64,000 nt of DNA from Taibaiella koreensis (GTDB lineage: Bacteria > Bacteroidota > Bacteroidia > Chitinophagales > Chitinophagaceae), in the NCBI RefSeq assembly GCF_003545715.1, contig NZ_QVNU01000001.1, positions 744,001 through 808,000 on the forward strand, written 5' to 3'. The stretch's first letter is position 1. Each line of letters starts with the position of its first letter. Under the pieces are notes generated by a model. It saw nothing but the letters and a program-made list of their open reading frames with translations. It had not been told where the DNA came from and ran no database searches. This document shows, piece by piece, positions 42,421 to 51,630 of the stretch. The position numbers and the translations under genes are program-made.

Positions 42421-43647
42421 ATGATCAGAGCTTTTTTCAGGGTGCCCTTTTTTCTTTTTTCTTTTTGCTTCTTCTTTGTCGCTTGCCAGACCGTTTCTGA
42501 GCAGAACGCGCAGGCCAGCCCCGCGCTGAGTCCGCCGGACAATGGCTACTCGACTGTAAAGCTGGGTTTTGCAGATACGAGCTCCGAAGAAGGACAGATG
42601 CTGATCCGTCGCCTGGATTCTTTCTATCGCAGGGAAGTAGGCGCCGGCTTCAACGGTAGTGTGCTGGTAGGCTACAAGGGCAAGATACTCTACGAACGTT
42701 ATTTAGGCTTCTGCAACCGGGCAACAGGTACACAACTGTGCGCGCAGAATCCCAGCCAGTTGGCTTCCACCTCCAAGCCGTTCACTGCTACTGCCATTCT
42801 CTGGCTGTACCAGAACAAGTATCTCGACATCAATCAGCCCGTACAAAAATACCTGAAGGATTTTCCATACCCCGATATAACCGTGGCCATGATGCTGAGC
42901 CAGCGTAGTGGTCTGCCCGACTATACCAAAATGGGCAACCGCTATTGGAAGAGTGATGCGCCCATGTATAACGAAGACCTGTTGCAGATCTTTGCCCGGT
43001 ACCAACCCCACCTGAATTCAAAACCCAATACACGCTTCGAATACAGCAATACCAATTTTGCTATGCTGGCGAGATTGATCGAGGAAGTGGCCAAAATGCC
43101 TTATAAGCAGTTCATGAAAGAGTTTATTTTCGAGCCGCTTGGGATGAAACACACTTTCGTCTATGATCCTTCAGAACGCAGCCGCTACAACGATATCATT
43201 ACCCAAAGCTATCAATACAACTGGTCGGTCTATAAGGAAACCAATGAAGATGGCGTTTATGGCGACAAGGGCATCTACAGCACGGTCGAAGATATGTACC
43301 GCTGGGACCAATCTTTCTACAACCATACCCTGCTGAATGAAAAAACATTGAGGATGGCTTATACGGGCTACTCCAACGAACGGGCCGGTATTAAGAACTA
43401 CGGCTATGGCTGGCGTATGCTCAATTTCCCCGATGGCTATAAGATCATTTATCACAATGGCTGGTGGCATGGTAACAATACGGTTTTCTACCGCTTTGTA
43501 AAGGATAATTTCACCATCATTGTGCTGGGCAATAAATACAACAGCAAGATATACGGACATGCAAAGTCGATCTACGGCATTGTCAAGAATACGAGCGAGC
43601 ATGCCAATATTGAGTGGGAAGAAAGTGGCAGTCCAAAGGAAGAATAA
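42421..43647 (+). CDS. Serine hydrolase, beta-lactamase/PBP4-type (class C family), lipoprotein
   Basis: 408 residues from the ATG at 42421 (a TTG three codons upstream is less likely). A lipobox signal is present (FCFFFVAC, Cys at 22). The serine-hydrolase motifs are STSKPFTATAI (SxxK, Ser/Lys pair), YSNTNFAMLARLI (YxN) and HNGWWHGNN in the place of the KTG box. Such proteins are mostly esterases or D-peptide hydrolases; a true AmpC activity is not implied. The lipoprotein signal puts it in the periplasm. A BlaI/M56 regulatory pair follows, but a terminator separates the two, so this is a suggestive neighbour rather than an operon member. Confidence 0.85.
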   Translation: MIRAFFRVPFFLFSFCFFFVACQTVSEQNAQASPALSPPDNGYSTVKLGFADTSSEEGQMLIRRLDSFYRREVGAGFNGSVLVGYKGKILYERYLGFCNRATGTQLCAQNPSQLASTSKPFTATAILWLYQNKYLDINQPVQKYLKDFPYPDITVAMMLSQRSGLPDYTKMGNRYWKSDAPMYNEDLLQIFARYQPHLNSKPNTRFEYSNTNFAMLARLIEEVAKMPYKQFMKEFIFEPLGMKHTFVYDPSERSRYNDIITQSYQYNWSVYKETNEDGVYGDKGIYSTVEDMYRWDQSFYNHTLLNEKTLRMAYTGYSNERAGIKNYGYGWRMLNFPDGYKIIYHNGWWHGNNTVFYRFVKDNFTIIVLGNKYNSKIYGHAKSIYGIVKNTSEHANIEWEESGSPKEE

Positions 43648-43675
43648 TCATTCGAGCGACAGCAATTCGTTTATG

Positions 43676-43703
43676 AAGCCTGGCCCCGTTGCCAGGCTTT
43701 TTA
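43676..43703 (+). terminator. Terminator after the serine hydrolase
   Basis: AAGCCTGGC pairs with GCCAGGCTT around CCCGTT, followed by a T-run. Confidence 0.85.
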
Positions 43704-43799
43704 GTAGCCGCACGATACCGTTTTTATTTCTCAATTAATTTATCCTCAATAATTTGTAAATATTTGAGCAAAAAAAATTTCAAAAAAAAGAAGAAAAAT

Positions 43800-43829
43800 T
43801 TTGCCATTACGAAAAGTGTCGTACATTTG
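43800..43829 (+). promoter_or_regulatory. Promoter of the blaI/M56 operon
   Basis: TTTG (43800-43803), 18 bases, then TACATTTG (43822-43829): exact -33/-7 consensus. Confidence 0.8.
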
Positions 43830-43830
43830 C

Positions 43831-43846
43831 TACGAATATATTCGTA
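43831..43846. promoter_or_regulatory. Palindromic operator TACGAATATATTCGTA, BlaI-type
   Basis: A perfect 16-base palindrome beginning one base after the -7 box, so covering the transcription start. BlaI/MecI repressors bind TAC...GTA dyads of this kind, which fits autorepression of the operon. Confidence 0.75.
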
Positions 43847-43858
43847 ATAAAGAAAGTG

Positions 43859-44227
43859 ATGAAAAACATTAAGCCTACAGAAAGCGAGTTGGAGATCCTC
43901 AATGTGATCTGGGATAAGGGGCAGGCTACCGTAAGGGACGTGCACGAAGTTCTGGAAACTCAGAAACAATCGGGCTACACGACTACATTAAAACTGATGC
44001 AGATCATGTACGAAAAAGGATTGCTTGAACGTGAAGCATCCGGAAAGTCGCATGTGTACAAGGCGACGATCGAGCGTGAAGAAGCTCAGGGTCAAATGCT
44101 GCAGCGTATGATCGATAATGTATTCAGTGGCTCAGCTTCCCAACTCGTGATGCAGGCTTTGGGACATCACAAATCTACGCCGGATGAGCTTGACGCGATC
44201 AGAGAATACCTGAAAACGCTGGAATAG
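43859..44227 (+). CDS. BlaI/MecI/CopY-family transcriptional repressor
   Basis: 122 residues from the ATG at 43859; the GTG at 43856 is an alternative. The winged-helix pattern includes PTESELEILNVIWDKGQATV and GYTTTLKLMQIMYEKGLLER, and the C-terminal dimerisation part (LVMQALGHHKSTPDELDAIR) is as in BlaI. BlaI repressors are inactivated when the membrane metalloprotease BlaR1 is triggered. The gene is preceded by a matching promoter and operator and followed after 49 bases by the M56 peptidase gene. Confidence 0.93.
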   Translation: MKNIKPTESELEILNVIWDKGQATVRDVHEVLETQKQSGYTTTLKLMQIMYEKGLLEREASGKSHVYKATIEREEAQGQMLQRMIDNVFSGSASQLVMQALGHHKSTPDELDAIREYLKTLE

Positions 44228-44276
44228 CCGGTATAGATCCGAATCTTGAATTTCATTATCCTCAAACCAATAGATC

Positions 44277-46016
44277 ATGAATGGAATTGCCGGATTTCAG
44301 CAGCCATTAATGCAGGCGCTTGGCCTTGCAGTGTTGCATTCGATTTGGCAGGGCATCCTGTTGTTTTGCCTGCTGAAGCCAGCCTTGGCAATGGTTTCGG
44401 AACGCCGTGCGGTGCTGCGCTACCGGCTCACTTATGGCGCTATGCTGCTGCTGTTTGGCCTTTTCCTTTATGATTTTGTTTCCGAGTGGCGGTTGTCCAG
44501 CGCTTTGCAGGAGCTGTCGATGCAGATCTATCATACGCCCGAACCGCCGGCTACAGTAACGGCAGTATCCTGGCAGGATAGTTTGCTGATCAGCTATGTA
44601 ACCCTGTTTCGCCGGTATACACCGGTATTGGCCCTGCTTTATGCTGCAGGCTTGCTGTTACTAAGCTTCAGGTTGATCCGCGAGCTGCTACAGGTCCGTT
44701 ACCTGCGTCGCCAGGTGATGCTACCCGAAAGCCTGCTGCAGGAACGGTTTATTGAATTGAAGGAGCAGACCGGTATCCGCCGGGAAGTCTCCCTGGGTTT
44801 ATCGCAGCAGGTGCAGGTACCGCTCATGCTGGGACATTTGAAACCCATCGTACTCCTGCCCTTGTCGTTGATGACCCGGCTGGACACCCAGCAGCTTGAT
44901 GCCATACTCCTGCACGAGCTGGCCCATATCCGCCGGCACGACTATCTCTGGAACATCCTGCAAATGGTGATGGAAACACTGCTCTTCTTCAACCCGGTAA
45001 CCTGGTGGCTTAGCGCCGTCATCCGGGAAGAGCGCGAGCATTGCTGTGACGATTATGTGCTGAAAAGCACGCAGAAGTCACTGCCTTATGCCAGGGCCCT
45101 GCTGGCCTTGGAAGAATACCGCCTTGCCCGCTACACCGCGGTGATGCAGGCGGGCGGTAACAACAAAAACACATTATTGAACCGCATTAAAAGAATGACT
45201 ACAATGAAACAACATAAAGGAAAATCACAGAGAATATTGGCCACAGTTACCGTTGTCGTACTGTTGGCGGCTATGGCCTGCTTCGCTACGGCCTTCGGTC
45301 AGAATCAAACAGAAAAGAACCGGAAAAAATCAGTAACCAAAGTATACTCAAAAGGCAAAATAACCGTTGTAGACGAGGATGGGAAAGTCAATACTTACCA
45401 TGCCGGCGACAGCACCGACCTGGCCGAAGGATTTAACGCCATTCCCGGCGCCATGGCCCTGGCCGAAAATGCCGTGAACGCGGTCGATTGGGATATGGTA
45501 GACAAATCGGTGAGCCAGGCCATGGACAAGGTTGCCGCCATCGATTGGGACGATATTCAACGGAAAACAGAAGAAAGCGTCAATCAGGCGACCAGGTCTA
45601 TCGACTGGGCAGAGATTCAGCAGAACGTGGATAAAGCCATGCAGCAGGTGGATTGGGACGTGATACAGAAGAGCGTGGATATGGCAATGAAAAAAGCCGG
45701 TGCTTCTGTAAAGGACGCAGACCGCAAAGAAATGCAAGCGGCCTTTGCCGAGGCAAGAGCCGAAGTGGCGAAAGCCATGAAGGAGGCCAAAGCGGAAATG
45801 AGCGAGGCAAAACGGAATGAAGTCCGTGAAGCGCTGAAAGAAGCGGGAATAGAAACCCGTAAGGCACTTATGGAAGCACGTGAAGAAACCGGAAAAGCCA
45901 TGAAGGAGGCGCGTGAAGAAACGGCCAAGGCCATGAAGGAGGCGCGTGAAGAAAGTCAAAAGGCCTTGCAGGAAGCCCGCGAAGAAAGCCGGAATGCGAC
46001 AACGGAACCGGAATAG
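44277..46016 (+). CDS. BlaR1-like M56 metallopeptidase with repeat-rich periplasmic sensor tail
   Basis: 579 residues. Four hydrophobic segments (about 12-33, 53-66, 115-130 and 320-338) surround the HExxH site HELAHIRRHDYL (His213, Glu214, His217) and EEREHCCDDY, as in BlaR1/MecR1 gluzincins. The C-terminal 240 residues lie beyond the last helix but contain no penicillin-binding domain. Instead there are four repeats built on a DW motif (IDWDDIQ, IDWAEIQ and relatives at 404, 424, 443, 459) and then a long Glu/Lys/Ala coiled coil of (K)AMKEAREE units (about 490-570). Signal binding leads to cleavage of BlaI. The signal here is unknown; beta-lactam sensing is not supported. Confidence 0.9.
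   Translation: MNGIAGFQQPLMQALGLAVLHSIWQGILLFCLLKPALAMVSERRAVLRYRLTYGAMLLLFGLFLYDFVSEWRLSSALQELSMQIYHTPEPPATVTAVSWQDSLLISYVTLFRRYTPVLALLYAAGLLLLSFRLIRELLQVRYLRRQVMLPESLLQERFIELKEQTGIRREVSLGLSQQVQVPLMLGHLKPIVLLPLSLMTRLDTQQLDAILLHELAHIRRHDYLWNILQMVMETLLFFNPVTWWLSAVIREEREHCCDDYVLKSTQKSLPYARALLALEEYRLARYTAVMQAGGNNKNTLLNRIKRMTTMKQHKGKSQRILATVTVVVLLAAMACFATAFGQNQTEKNRKKSVTKVYSKGKITVVDEDGKVNTYHAGDSTDLAEGFNAIPGAMALAENAVNAVDWDMVDKSVSQAMDKVAAIDWDDIQRKTEESVNQATRSIDWAEIQQNVDKAMQQVDWDVIQKSVDMAMKKAGASVKDADRKEMQAAFAEARAEVAKAMKEAKAEMSEAKRNEVREALKEAGIETRKALMEAREETGKAMKEAREETAKAMKEAREESQKALQEAREESRNATTEPE
45893..45990 (+). repeat. In-frame 33-base tandem repeat within the M56 gene
   Basis: Units of GCCATGAAGGAGGCGCGTGA-type sequence recur in tandem and encode the AMKEAREE coiled-coil units. 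The DNA similarity suggests recent expansion. Confidence 0.65.
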
Positions 46017-46141
46017 CAATAACGACCAACAATAAGCAGACCGGCGTTTGCGCTTGCGTAAGCGCCGGTGTATAGACCAATAAACAATAACCTGCAGGTA
46101 ATTCATTTCTTTGAACTGAGTTACAGGCCTTCATCACCGTC

Positions 46142-46579
46142 ATGGAATGCCCAAAATGTCATTCAGATAAAAAAATAAAAGCAGGTATCGTCAATAAGCG
46201 CCAGCGGTACAAATGCAAATCCTGTTCTTTTTTCTATACCGTGTCCTTCAAAGCCGGCATCACGCCCAAACTGAAGCGGCTGGCCCTGCTGATGTATCTT
46301 CAGGGACTGGGGTTGAACCATATAGCCAAAGCGCTTGGTATCAGTAATGCCACGGTGCTCAACTGGATCAAGGCCTTTGGTCTGAATGCCGGCGAGCTGC
46401 CCAGCGTTACGCAGGACATCAGGCAGGTGGCGCTTGACGAGATGCATACCTATATCGGCTCCCGGCAAACCAAGGACGGAGGTGGTATGATGCTGATCAG
46501 CTGGGAAGACGGCGGCTATAAAGTACTACTGGCTACCAACCCTGGTGTGAGCGAAGAATGCAAGGCTTCTTCTTGCTAA
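46142..46579 (+). CDS. IS1-like transposase N-terminal part (zinc ribbon plus HTH), truncated
   Basis: 145 residues. A zinc-ribbon start (Cys3, Cys6, Cys25, Cys28) is followed by an HTH of the InsA type (LNHIAKALGISNATVLNWIK), then the first part of a DDE-type domain (VALDEMHTYIGSRQ), where IS1 InsB has its first acidic residue. The protein stops soon after, without the rest of the catalytic domain. No clear inverted repeats flank the gene. It is either a decayed insertion sequence or a small DNA-binding protein derived from one. Confidence 0.65.
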   Translation: MECPKCHSDKKIKAGIVNKRQRYKCKSCSFFYTVSFKAGITPKLKRLALLMYLQGLGLNHIAKALGISNATVLNWIKAFGLNAGELPSVTQDIRQVALDEMHTYIGSRQTKDGGGMMLISWEDGGYKVLLATNPGVSEECKASSC

Positions 46580-46956
46580 TTATTGAATGAAGGGTTAGGT
46601 ATTGCTTGTTTTACAGAGGGTATTACCTTCTGCAAGGGTTATCTTTGTGCAATAAAACAAACAGATGATCACCGTGCTGCCTGGCATCGATCTTCGCCCG
46701 GATCGTAAGTATAGACCATATAGCAATAGTGTTTTTTAAAACCCTTGACGGTAACGCAAAAAAACCTGTTGTATTCGTAAGAACGATTACTGATTACGAA
46801 CGTTCTTATTGAACAGTATGAATACGGCATTGCCGTATCCCCCTTCGTACCTGTTCCCATTTATGTACCTGTTGCCCCTTAAACCCGATGCACATCGATA
46901 TGCCCCGGCATATGGCTGCTGCAAAGCGCCGATCTATCAACCCATACAAACGAACA
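46580..46956. other. Intergenic region upstream of the TonB-dependent receptor
   Basis: About 375 bases. TATCTTTG at 46640-46647 is an exact -7 box. A 24-codon frame starts at 46664 but has no support as a gene. No other structure was seen. Confidence 0.4.
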
Positions 46957-49434
46957 ATGGAAACTTGTACCCTTATTTCATCTGTAATAAAATACCTGAA
47001 GCGACAGGCGCCTGTATCCCTGCTTGGTCTGATCCTGATATTGCTGCACGGCGCTTTTGCACGGCTGAATGCCCAGACGCCATTTCCTGGCGGCAAGTAT
47101 ACACTTGAGGGCATACTGACCGATAGCAGCAATCGCGAAGCCGTTGGCTTTGCTACGGTTACACTATACGATACCGCCCATAAGCAAGTCGCTGCCGAGA
47201 TAGCCGATGGAGAAGGGCATTTTCGTCTCCGGGAGCTATCGGCCGGGAACTATAGCCTTGAGGCCACATTCCTGGGTTATGAAACATTGATCCTGAAATC
47301 GCTGCAGCTGAGTACCGATACGGTGCACAACCTGGGCCATATTGTAATGAAACCGGAAAAGCAAAGCCTCCAGGCGGTGACCATCACGGCTACAAAGGCA
47401 TTGATACAGGATAAAGGAGATCGTATGGTCTACAATGCCGAGAATGATATCACCAATTCGGGTGGCGCCGCTTCCGATGTGTTGCGAAAAGTGCCTGGTG
47501 TTTCGGTCGATCCGGAAGGAAAGGTTGAGCTGAGGGGGAGTGCCAATATTAAGGTGCTGATCAATGGCAAGCCTTCGAGCATTATGGCCCGCAATCTTGC
47601 CGATGCCCTCAAAATGATCCCCGCCAATACGATCAAGTCTATTGAGATCATGACCACACCAACGGCGCGCTTCGATGCCGAGGGGGCCGGAGGTGTGATC
47701 AATATTATTACCAAGAAGAACCTGAAGGGGGCCACAGGCAACGTCAACCTTACCGGTGGCAATTACGAGCAGGCATTGGGCGGATCATTCGGGTTACGGA
47801 ACGAAAAGCTGGAAGCCAATCTTGCCTTCAACCTTAAGCGCGAACGGGAGAAGAGCGAGGCCGGGCGGGAGCGTTCCGTCCTTCAGGATGGCAGTTTACA
47901 GAATACCTTGTACCAACGGGAAAGCAAGGATAATACCAATACGACAGGTTTTGCCGAATTGAGCCTGAGCTACACACCCGACACCTTGAATACACTGGGT
48001 TTTTCGGCCAATATATGGGGTGGGGTATGGCCCAGTAACCGGAATGTTTATGCACGTCTTACAGATTCGCTTGGCCGGGTTATGGAAGAGTACAACCAGG
48101 CGACAAAGTTTAAAAATCCTTATTACAATTTTGAATTCAACCTGAGCTATAACCGCAAGATGAAGCGGCCGGGCCAGGAGCTGGCCGTGCTGGCGCAATA
48201 CAGCTATGTGATCGACAATTATCCTTATACTACCGATCAGTATAATATGGCCGAACAGCTTATCTACAGGGAGAACAACAGCAACAGAAGCCATAATGGG
48301 GAATGGACGCTGCAGGCAGATTATACGCATCCCATAGGGAAGCATGTGCTGGAGATCGGCGCCAAAGGAATTGTAAGGACTGCCAGCAGCGACTACAGGG
48401 TGGAGAGCTCCCAGGCAGGGGGCGATCCCACACAGCTACTGCCCAACCCCGCAAGGACCAATATCTTTGATTATACACAGGAAGTAGGCGCAGCTTATGC
48501 CTCGCTTAAACTTAACTTTGGTAAGGATTGGATGCTGGTAGGCGGCGGCCGTATAGAATACACCTATGTCAAAGGCGATTTCAAGAGCAGCAGTACCGCT
48601 TTTGATACCCGCTACACCAATTGGATACCCAGCATTATTCTTTCCAGGAAGTTTGGCGGAATGCATACGATCAAGGCCAGCTATACGCAGCGCATCTTAA
48701 GGCCGCAGGTATGGTCGCTTAACCCCTTTATTGATGCGAGCGACCCCAAGAACCAGTTTACAGGCAATCCTAGCCTGAAGCCGGAGCTGAATCATGTTGT
48801 AGAGCTTGCTTATAATCTGACCACGAAGAGCGGGGCCAATATCAGTACCACTTTATACGGCCGCAGACTAAACAATTCTATTGAAGAAGTAGCTACGCCC
48901 CTAACTGATGGCGCCTGGCTGACCCGGAAAGTGAATATAGGCAACCTGACCCGCTATGGTATCTCGGAATCGGTTTCGCTCGATATTACGAAGCAATGGT
49001 CTGTAAACGGCGATGTTAACCTCGAACATGTCAATTTTAAAAGTCCTGACTGGCAAAACTCAGGTTGGATCTTCAGGACCAATATCAATACGACCTACCG
49101 GCTGCCTAAAGATTACAGCCTGCAGGCTTCCGGCGGATGGAATACCGGTTGGATCTGGTTCCAGGGACGGAACTACGGCTGGCACTATTACATAGTAGGT
49201 GCAAAAAAAGAATTCTGGAACAAGAATGCCAGCATTACCCTCAATATCGCCAATCCTTTTGAAACCAACCTGAGGGTTAAGGTGAAGGAGGAGCGGCCCA
49301 ATTCGGTAGCGGCAACCTATCTCGATTTCCCCCGGCCTTCTTTCATGCTTACCTTCGCCTGGAAGTTTGGTCAGCTCTCTGATGGCGACGGTAAGAAAGT
49401 GAAGAAGGTAGAAAACGACGACAGGGCGCGTTAG
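46957..49434 (+). CDS. Outer-membrane beta-barrel receptor (TonB-dependent/OMP_b-brl_3 type)
   Basis: 825 residues from the ATG at 46957, the start that places a signal peptide (APVSLLGLILILLHGAFARL) within reach; the frame is open to 46888. After the signal comes a carboxypeptidase-D-like domain (LEGILTDSSNREAVGFATVT, about 45-120), then a plug domain (SGGAASDVLRKVPGVSVDPE; VELRGSANIKVLINGKPSS) and a large beta-barrel of the OMP_b-brl_3 class with many antiparallel strands and RPQVWSLNPFIDASDPKNQF-type loops. Such receptors import siderophores, peptides or glycans with TonB energy or serve as surface barrels. No SusD-type partner follows, so a polysaccharide locus is not supported. Confidence 0.85.
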   Translation: METCTLISSVIKYLKRQAPVSLLGLILILLHGAFARLNAQTPFPGGKYTLEGILTDSSNREAVGFATVTLYDTAHKQVAAEIADGEGHFRLRELSAGNYSLEATFLGYETLILKSLQLSTDTVHNLGHIVMKPEKQSLQAVTITATKALIQDKGDRMVYNAENDITNSGGAASDVLRKVPGVSVDPEGKVELRGSANIKVLINGKPSSIMARNLADALKMIPANTIKSIEIMTTPTARFDAEGAGGVINIITKKNLKGATGNVNLTGGNYEQALGGSFGLRNEKLEANLAFNLKREREKSEAGRERSVLQDGSLQNTLYQRESKDNTNTTGFAELSLSYTPDTLNTLGFSANIWGGVWPSNRNVYARLTDSLGRVMEEYNQATKFKNPYYNFEFNLSYNRKMKRPGQELAVLAQYSYVIDNYPYTTDQYNMAEQLIYRENNSNRSHNGEWTLQADYTHPIGKHVLEIGAKGIVRTASSDYRVESSQAGGDPTQLLPNPARTNIFDYTQEVGAAYASLKLNFGKDWMLVGGGRIEYTYVKGDFKSSSTAFDTRYTNWIPSIILSRKFGGMHTIKASYTQRILRPQVWSLNPFIDASDPKNQFTGNPSLKPELNHVVELAYNLTTKSGANISTTLYGRRLNNSIEEVATPLTDGAWLTRKVNIGNLTRYGISESVSLDITKQWSVNGDVNLEHVNFKSPDWQNSGWIFRTNINTTYRLPKDYSLQASGGWNTGWIWFQGRNYGWHYYIVGAKKEFWNKNASITLNIANPFETNLRVKVKEERPNSVAATYLDFPRPSFMLTFAWKFGQLSDGDGKKVKKVENDDRAR

Positions 49435-49503
49435 ATACTATGAATACCATCACCGGCTATATTATTTTCACTGGCTATCATAATATAGGAAACAAAGCAT
49501 CCG

Positions 49504-49566
49504 CCGGTCTTTGAGCCTGTCGAAAGGGCAACGATGCAATGAGGCTTCAACAGGATCAAGGACCGG
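49504..49566. repeat. REP-like imperfect inverted repeat with CCTGTCGAAAG core
   Basis: CCGGTCTTTGAGCCTGTCGA (from 49504) has an inverted partner ending at 49566 (complement of CTTCAACAGGATCAAGGACC). The GAGCCTGTCGAAAG-type core occurs as an interspersed element in many Bacteroidota, so this may be a mobile or regulatory repeat. Confidence 0.55.
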
Positions 49567-49611
49567 GAAGGGAAAAACAAGTCTGGTGTTCCCCATCCTG
49601 GGCTAGTCAGA

Positions 49612-51630
49612 CTATTTTTTCTCCGTGGAGCCTTTCCGGTCTATGTTGAACAGCCGGTAGGCCAACAGTAAGCCGGCCTCCTCAGACTTGGTATACGTAT
49701 AGGTTTCCCGCGATACGATCTCTTTGCCATTACGGTCAAGCACATAATAAGTTACCGTTTTCTTATTGCCGCTGCTGCCGAACCTCAGGGTCACTTCCGG
49801 GGCCAGCACCTTACCGCTGGTGACCCAATTGATATTGCAGCGTTTAAGACGGTCGACCAGCTTGGCATCTGCTGCACCTATTACCTGCAGCCGCAGGTTG
49901 GGCTGCAGGTCGGAATAAGGAAGCAATTGCGGGAAGTTGGTATAAAAAGAATACAGGCTTTCGTTGTACTCGCTGGTGTTCTTTCTCTTTTGTGCACATT
50001 CGGCCAGGGCCCCATAAGTGCGGGCTACAAACAGCTTTTCATATTCGAGGTCAGTGCGTTCATGGTTCAGGATATCGTAAAGCACCTGCTGCGCTTCTTT
50101 GTAATTGCCTTTTTTCATTTGCAGCCGGGCAATATAAAGCTTGAAATATTTTCTGATCAGCTTGCGTTGGTCGTCTTTCAACTCCGATTGAAACCGTTGT
50201 GTAAAGAAGTTGGTGCTGAAATCGCGCATCAGGTACCATATCTCGTCCCAGGTTACCGTGCTTTCGGTCGAAAACAGACGGTAGATAACGAGGTCGCGTT
50301 CGGGGTTCATGGCAAACTGGTTGACGATGAGGTATTGCAACAGGTATTTGCTACCGGATTGTTCGGCAACGCCGGCCACGTCGGAAGGCGTATACCACCA
50401 TCCCCTGTTCTCGAATTTGATCTGCTGCAGGCGGCCGATATTATTCATCAGCTTGACCAGGTTAATGCTGAAGTCGTAATGGCTCTGGCCCAGGGTGGTA
50501 CCAATGTGCACCTCTTTAAACGCTTCGGCTTTCTTAATATACCGTTCACTTTCCCCTATGTCGCCATAGTAGGCGCAGCACCGCGCCAGGGCAATATTGT
50601 ACCAGCCAAAGCCGGGCGTGGAGCCTACTGCTTTGATCATATCCTTCATATCCTGGATGCCCTTCTTGGGATTGGCCTTGTAGATATTGAGGATCGAGCT
50701 GTAATAGGCCCATTCCTGCAATCGCTTATCGCCTGCATCTTGCGTGCTGGCGATCTCATATTCCTTTTCGGCCTGCCGGAAATTGCCGCAGATAGCCAGG
50801 AAGGTGGCATAGTTGTTATGCGAGAAGATCGGCGTTTCCTTCATCAGGTTGTAGTAACGTGCTGCCGAATCTATATTCAGCGCATAGCTGTACAGGATCG
50901 CCTTATAATGGTAAACACCTTGCCTGGCTGCATCTTCATAGCCGGGAAAGAAGGCTGCATTAAGCTGCTTATCGATCCTGATCTTGCGGAAGGCGGAGTC
51001 CAGGTACCGGTTGGCCAATTGCTCGTTCAGGACAATGCTGTTTCTCAAGAAAGGAAATTTGGCTGTGGTGTAGAAGCGGTTGCGATGCACGGTCCAGGCC
51101 AGATAATTGTAGGCCTGGAGAAAACCCTCGTTCTGAAAATTCCATCTGAGCGCCTTACGGATCACATTAAACGCATCCTGGGGTTGCTCCACATTGTTAT
51201 AACAATCCATAAGATTATAAGCAATAATGGAATAGTCCATCTGGAACCGGTAGGCAGGATAATAGGTCATCAGGTCGGCGCTGCGCACGCGCAGCTGGCG
51301 TGTATAATCGCGCTCCAGCTGATCCAACGCTTTTTTTAGCGGAAGTATTGCATTCTTATAGCCCAGAAAATCGGCAGCATGGTTAACTTTGTACATGCCC
51401 TCGTACATCCAACCTACGTAATAGCTGCTATCGGTACGGATAAATTCGCGGGAACGGGGAAGCGCGTCGTTACTATTGAAATCGGTTCCCATCCTTTTGG
51501 CGTCGATCTCGTATCGTTTCTGCTGATTGCGGGGATGGTTTACCGGAATCATCTGGGCCTGGGCCTGTTCCGCATAAGCCAGAAGGAAGAAAAAGAAAAA
51601 AGCAAAATACCGGGCGATCTGTTGTAGCAT
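49612..51630 (-). CDS. Secreted helical-repeat (TPR-like) protein, unknown function
   Basis: 672 residues from the ATG at 51630, which starts a signal peptide (ARYFAFFFFFLLAYAEQAQA). The mature protein is helical and aromatic, with TPR-type segments (LLKGWALLYYG is not here; see instead FRQAEKEYEIASTQDAGDKR, IQDMKDMIKAVGSTPGFGWY and YKEAQQVLYDILNHERTDLE). The last about 90 residues turn beta-type (VLAPEVTLRFGSSGNKKTVT). No known family is recognised. A divergent dnaG lies upstream. CAAAAATA at 51665-51672 reads as an exact -7 box on the minus strand. Confidence 0.6.
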   Translation of the reverse strand: MLQQIARYFAFFFFFLLAYAEQAQAQMIPVNHPRNQQKRYEIDAKRMGTDFNSNDALPRSREFIRTDSSYYVGWMYEGMYKVNHAADFLGYKNAILPLKKALDQLERDYTRQLRVRSADLMTYYPAYRFQMDYSIIAYNLMDCYNNVEQPQDAFNVIRKALRWNFQNEGFLQAYNYLAWTVHRNRFYTTAKFPFLRNSIVLNEQLANRYLDSAFRKIRIDKQLNAAFFPGYEDAARQGVYHYKAILYSYALNIDSAARYYNLMKETPIFSHNNYATFLAICGNFRQAEKEYEIASTQDAGDKRLQEWAYYSSILNIYKANPKKGIQDMKDMIKAVGSTPGFGWYNIALARCCAYYGDIGESERYIKKAEAFKEVHIGTTLGQSHYDFSINLVKLMNNIGRLQQIKFENRGWWYTPSDVAGVAEQSGSKYLLQYLIVNQFAMNPERDLVIYRLFSTESTVTWDEIWYLMRDFSTNFFTQRFQSELKDDQRKLIRKYFKLYIARLQMKKGNYKEAQQVLYDILNHERTDLEYEKLFVARTYGALAECAQKRKNTSEYNESLYSFYTNFPQLLPYSDLQPNLRLQVIGAADAKLVDRLKRCNINWVTSGKVLAPEVTLRFGSSGNKKTVTYYVLDRNGKEIVSRETYTYTKSEEAGLLLAYRLFNIDRKGSTEKK

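Noticed and set aside
42421-43647. Serine hydrolase as a beta-lactamase controlled by the adjacent BlaI/M56 pair
   Set aside because: A terminator separates them, no operator lies before the hydrolase, and the sensor has no penicillin-binding domain.
46664-46738. 24-codon frame after an exact -7 box upstream of the receptor gene
   Set aside because: Too short, with no conserved features or ribosome-binding context.
49927-51339. A 470-codon open frame on the plus strand, antisense to the TPR-like gene
   Set aside because: Its sequence has no signal, domain or start context and mirrors the codon pattern of the real minus-strand gene.
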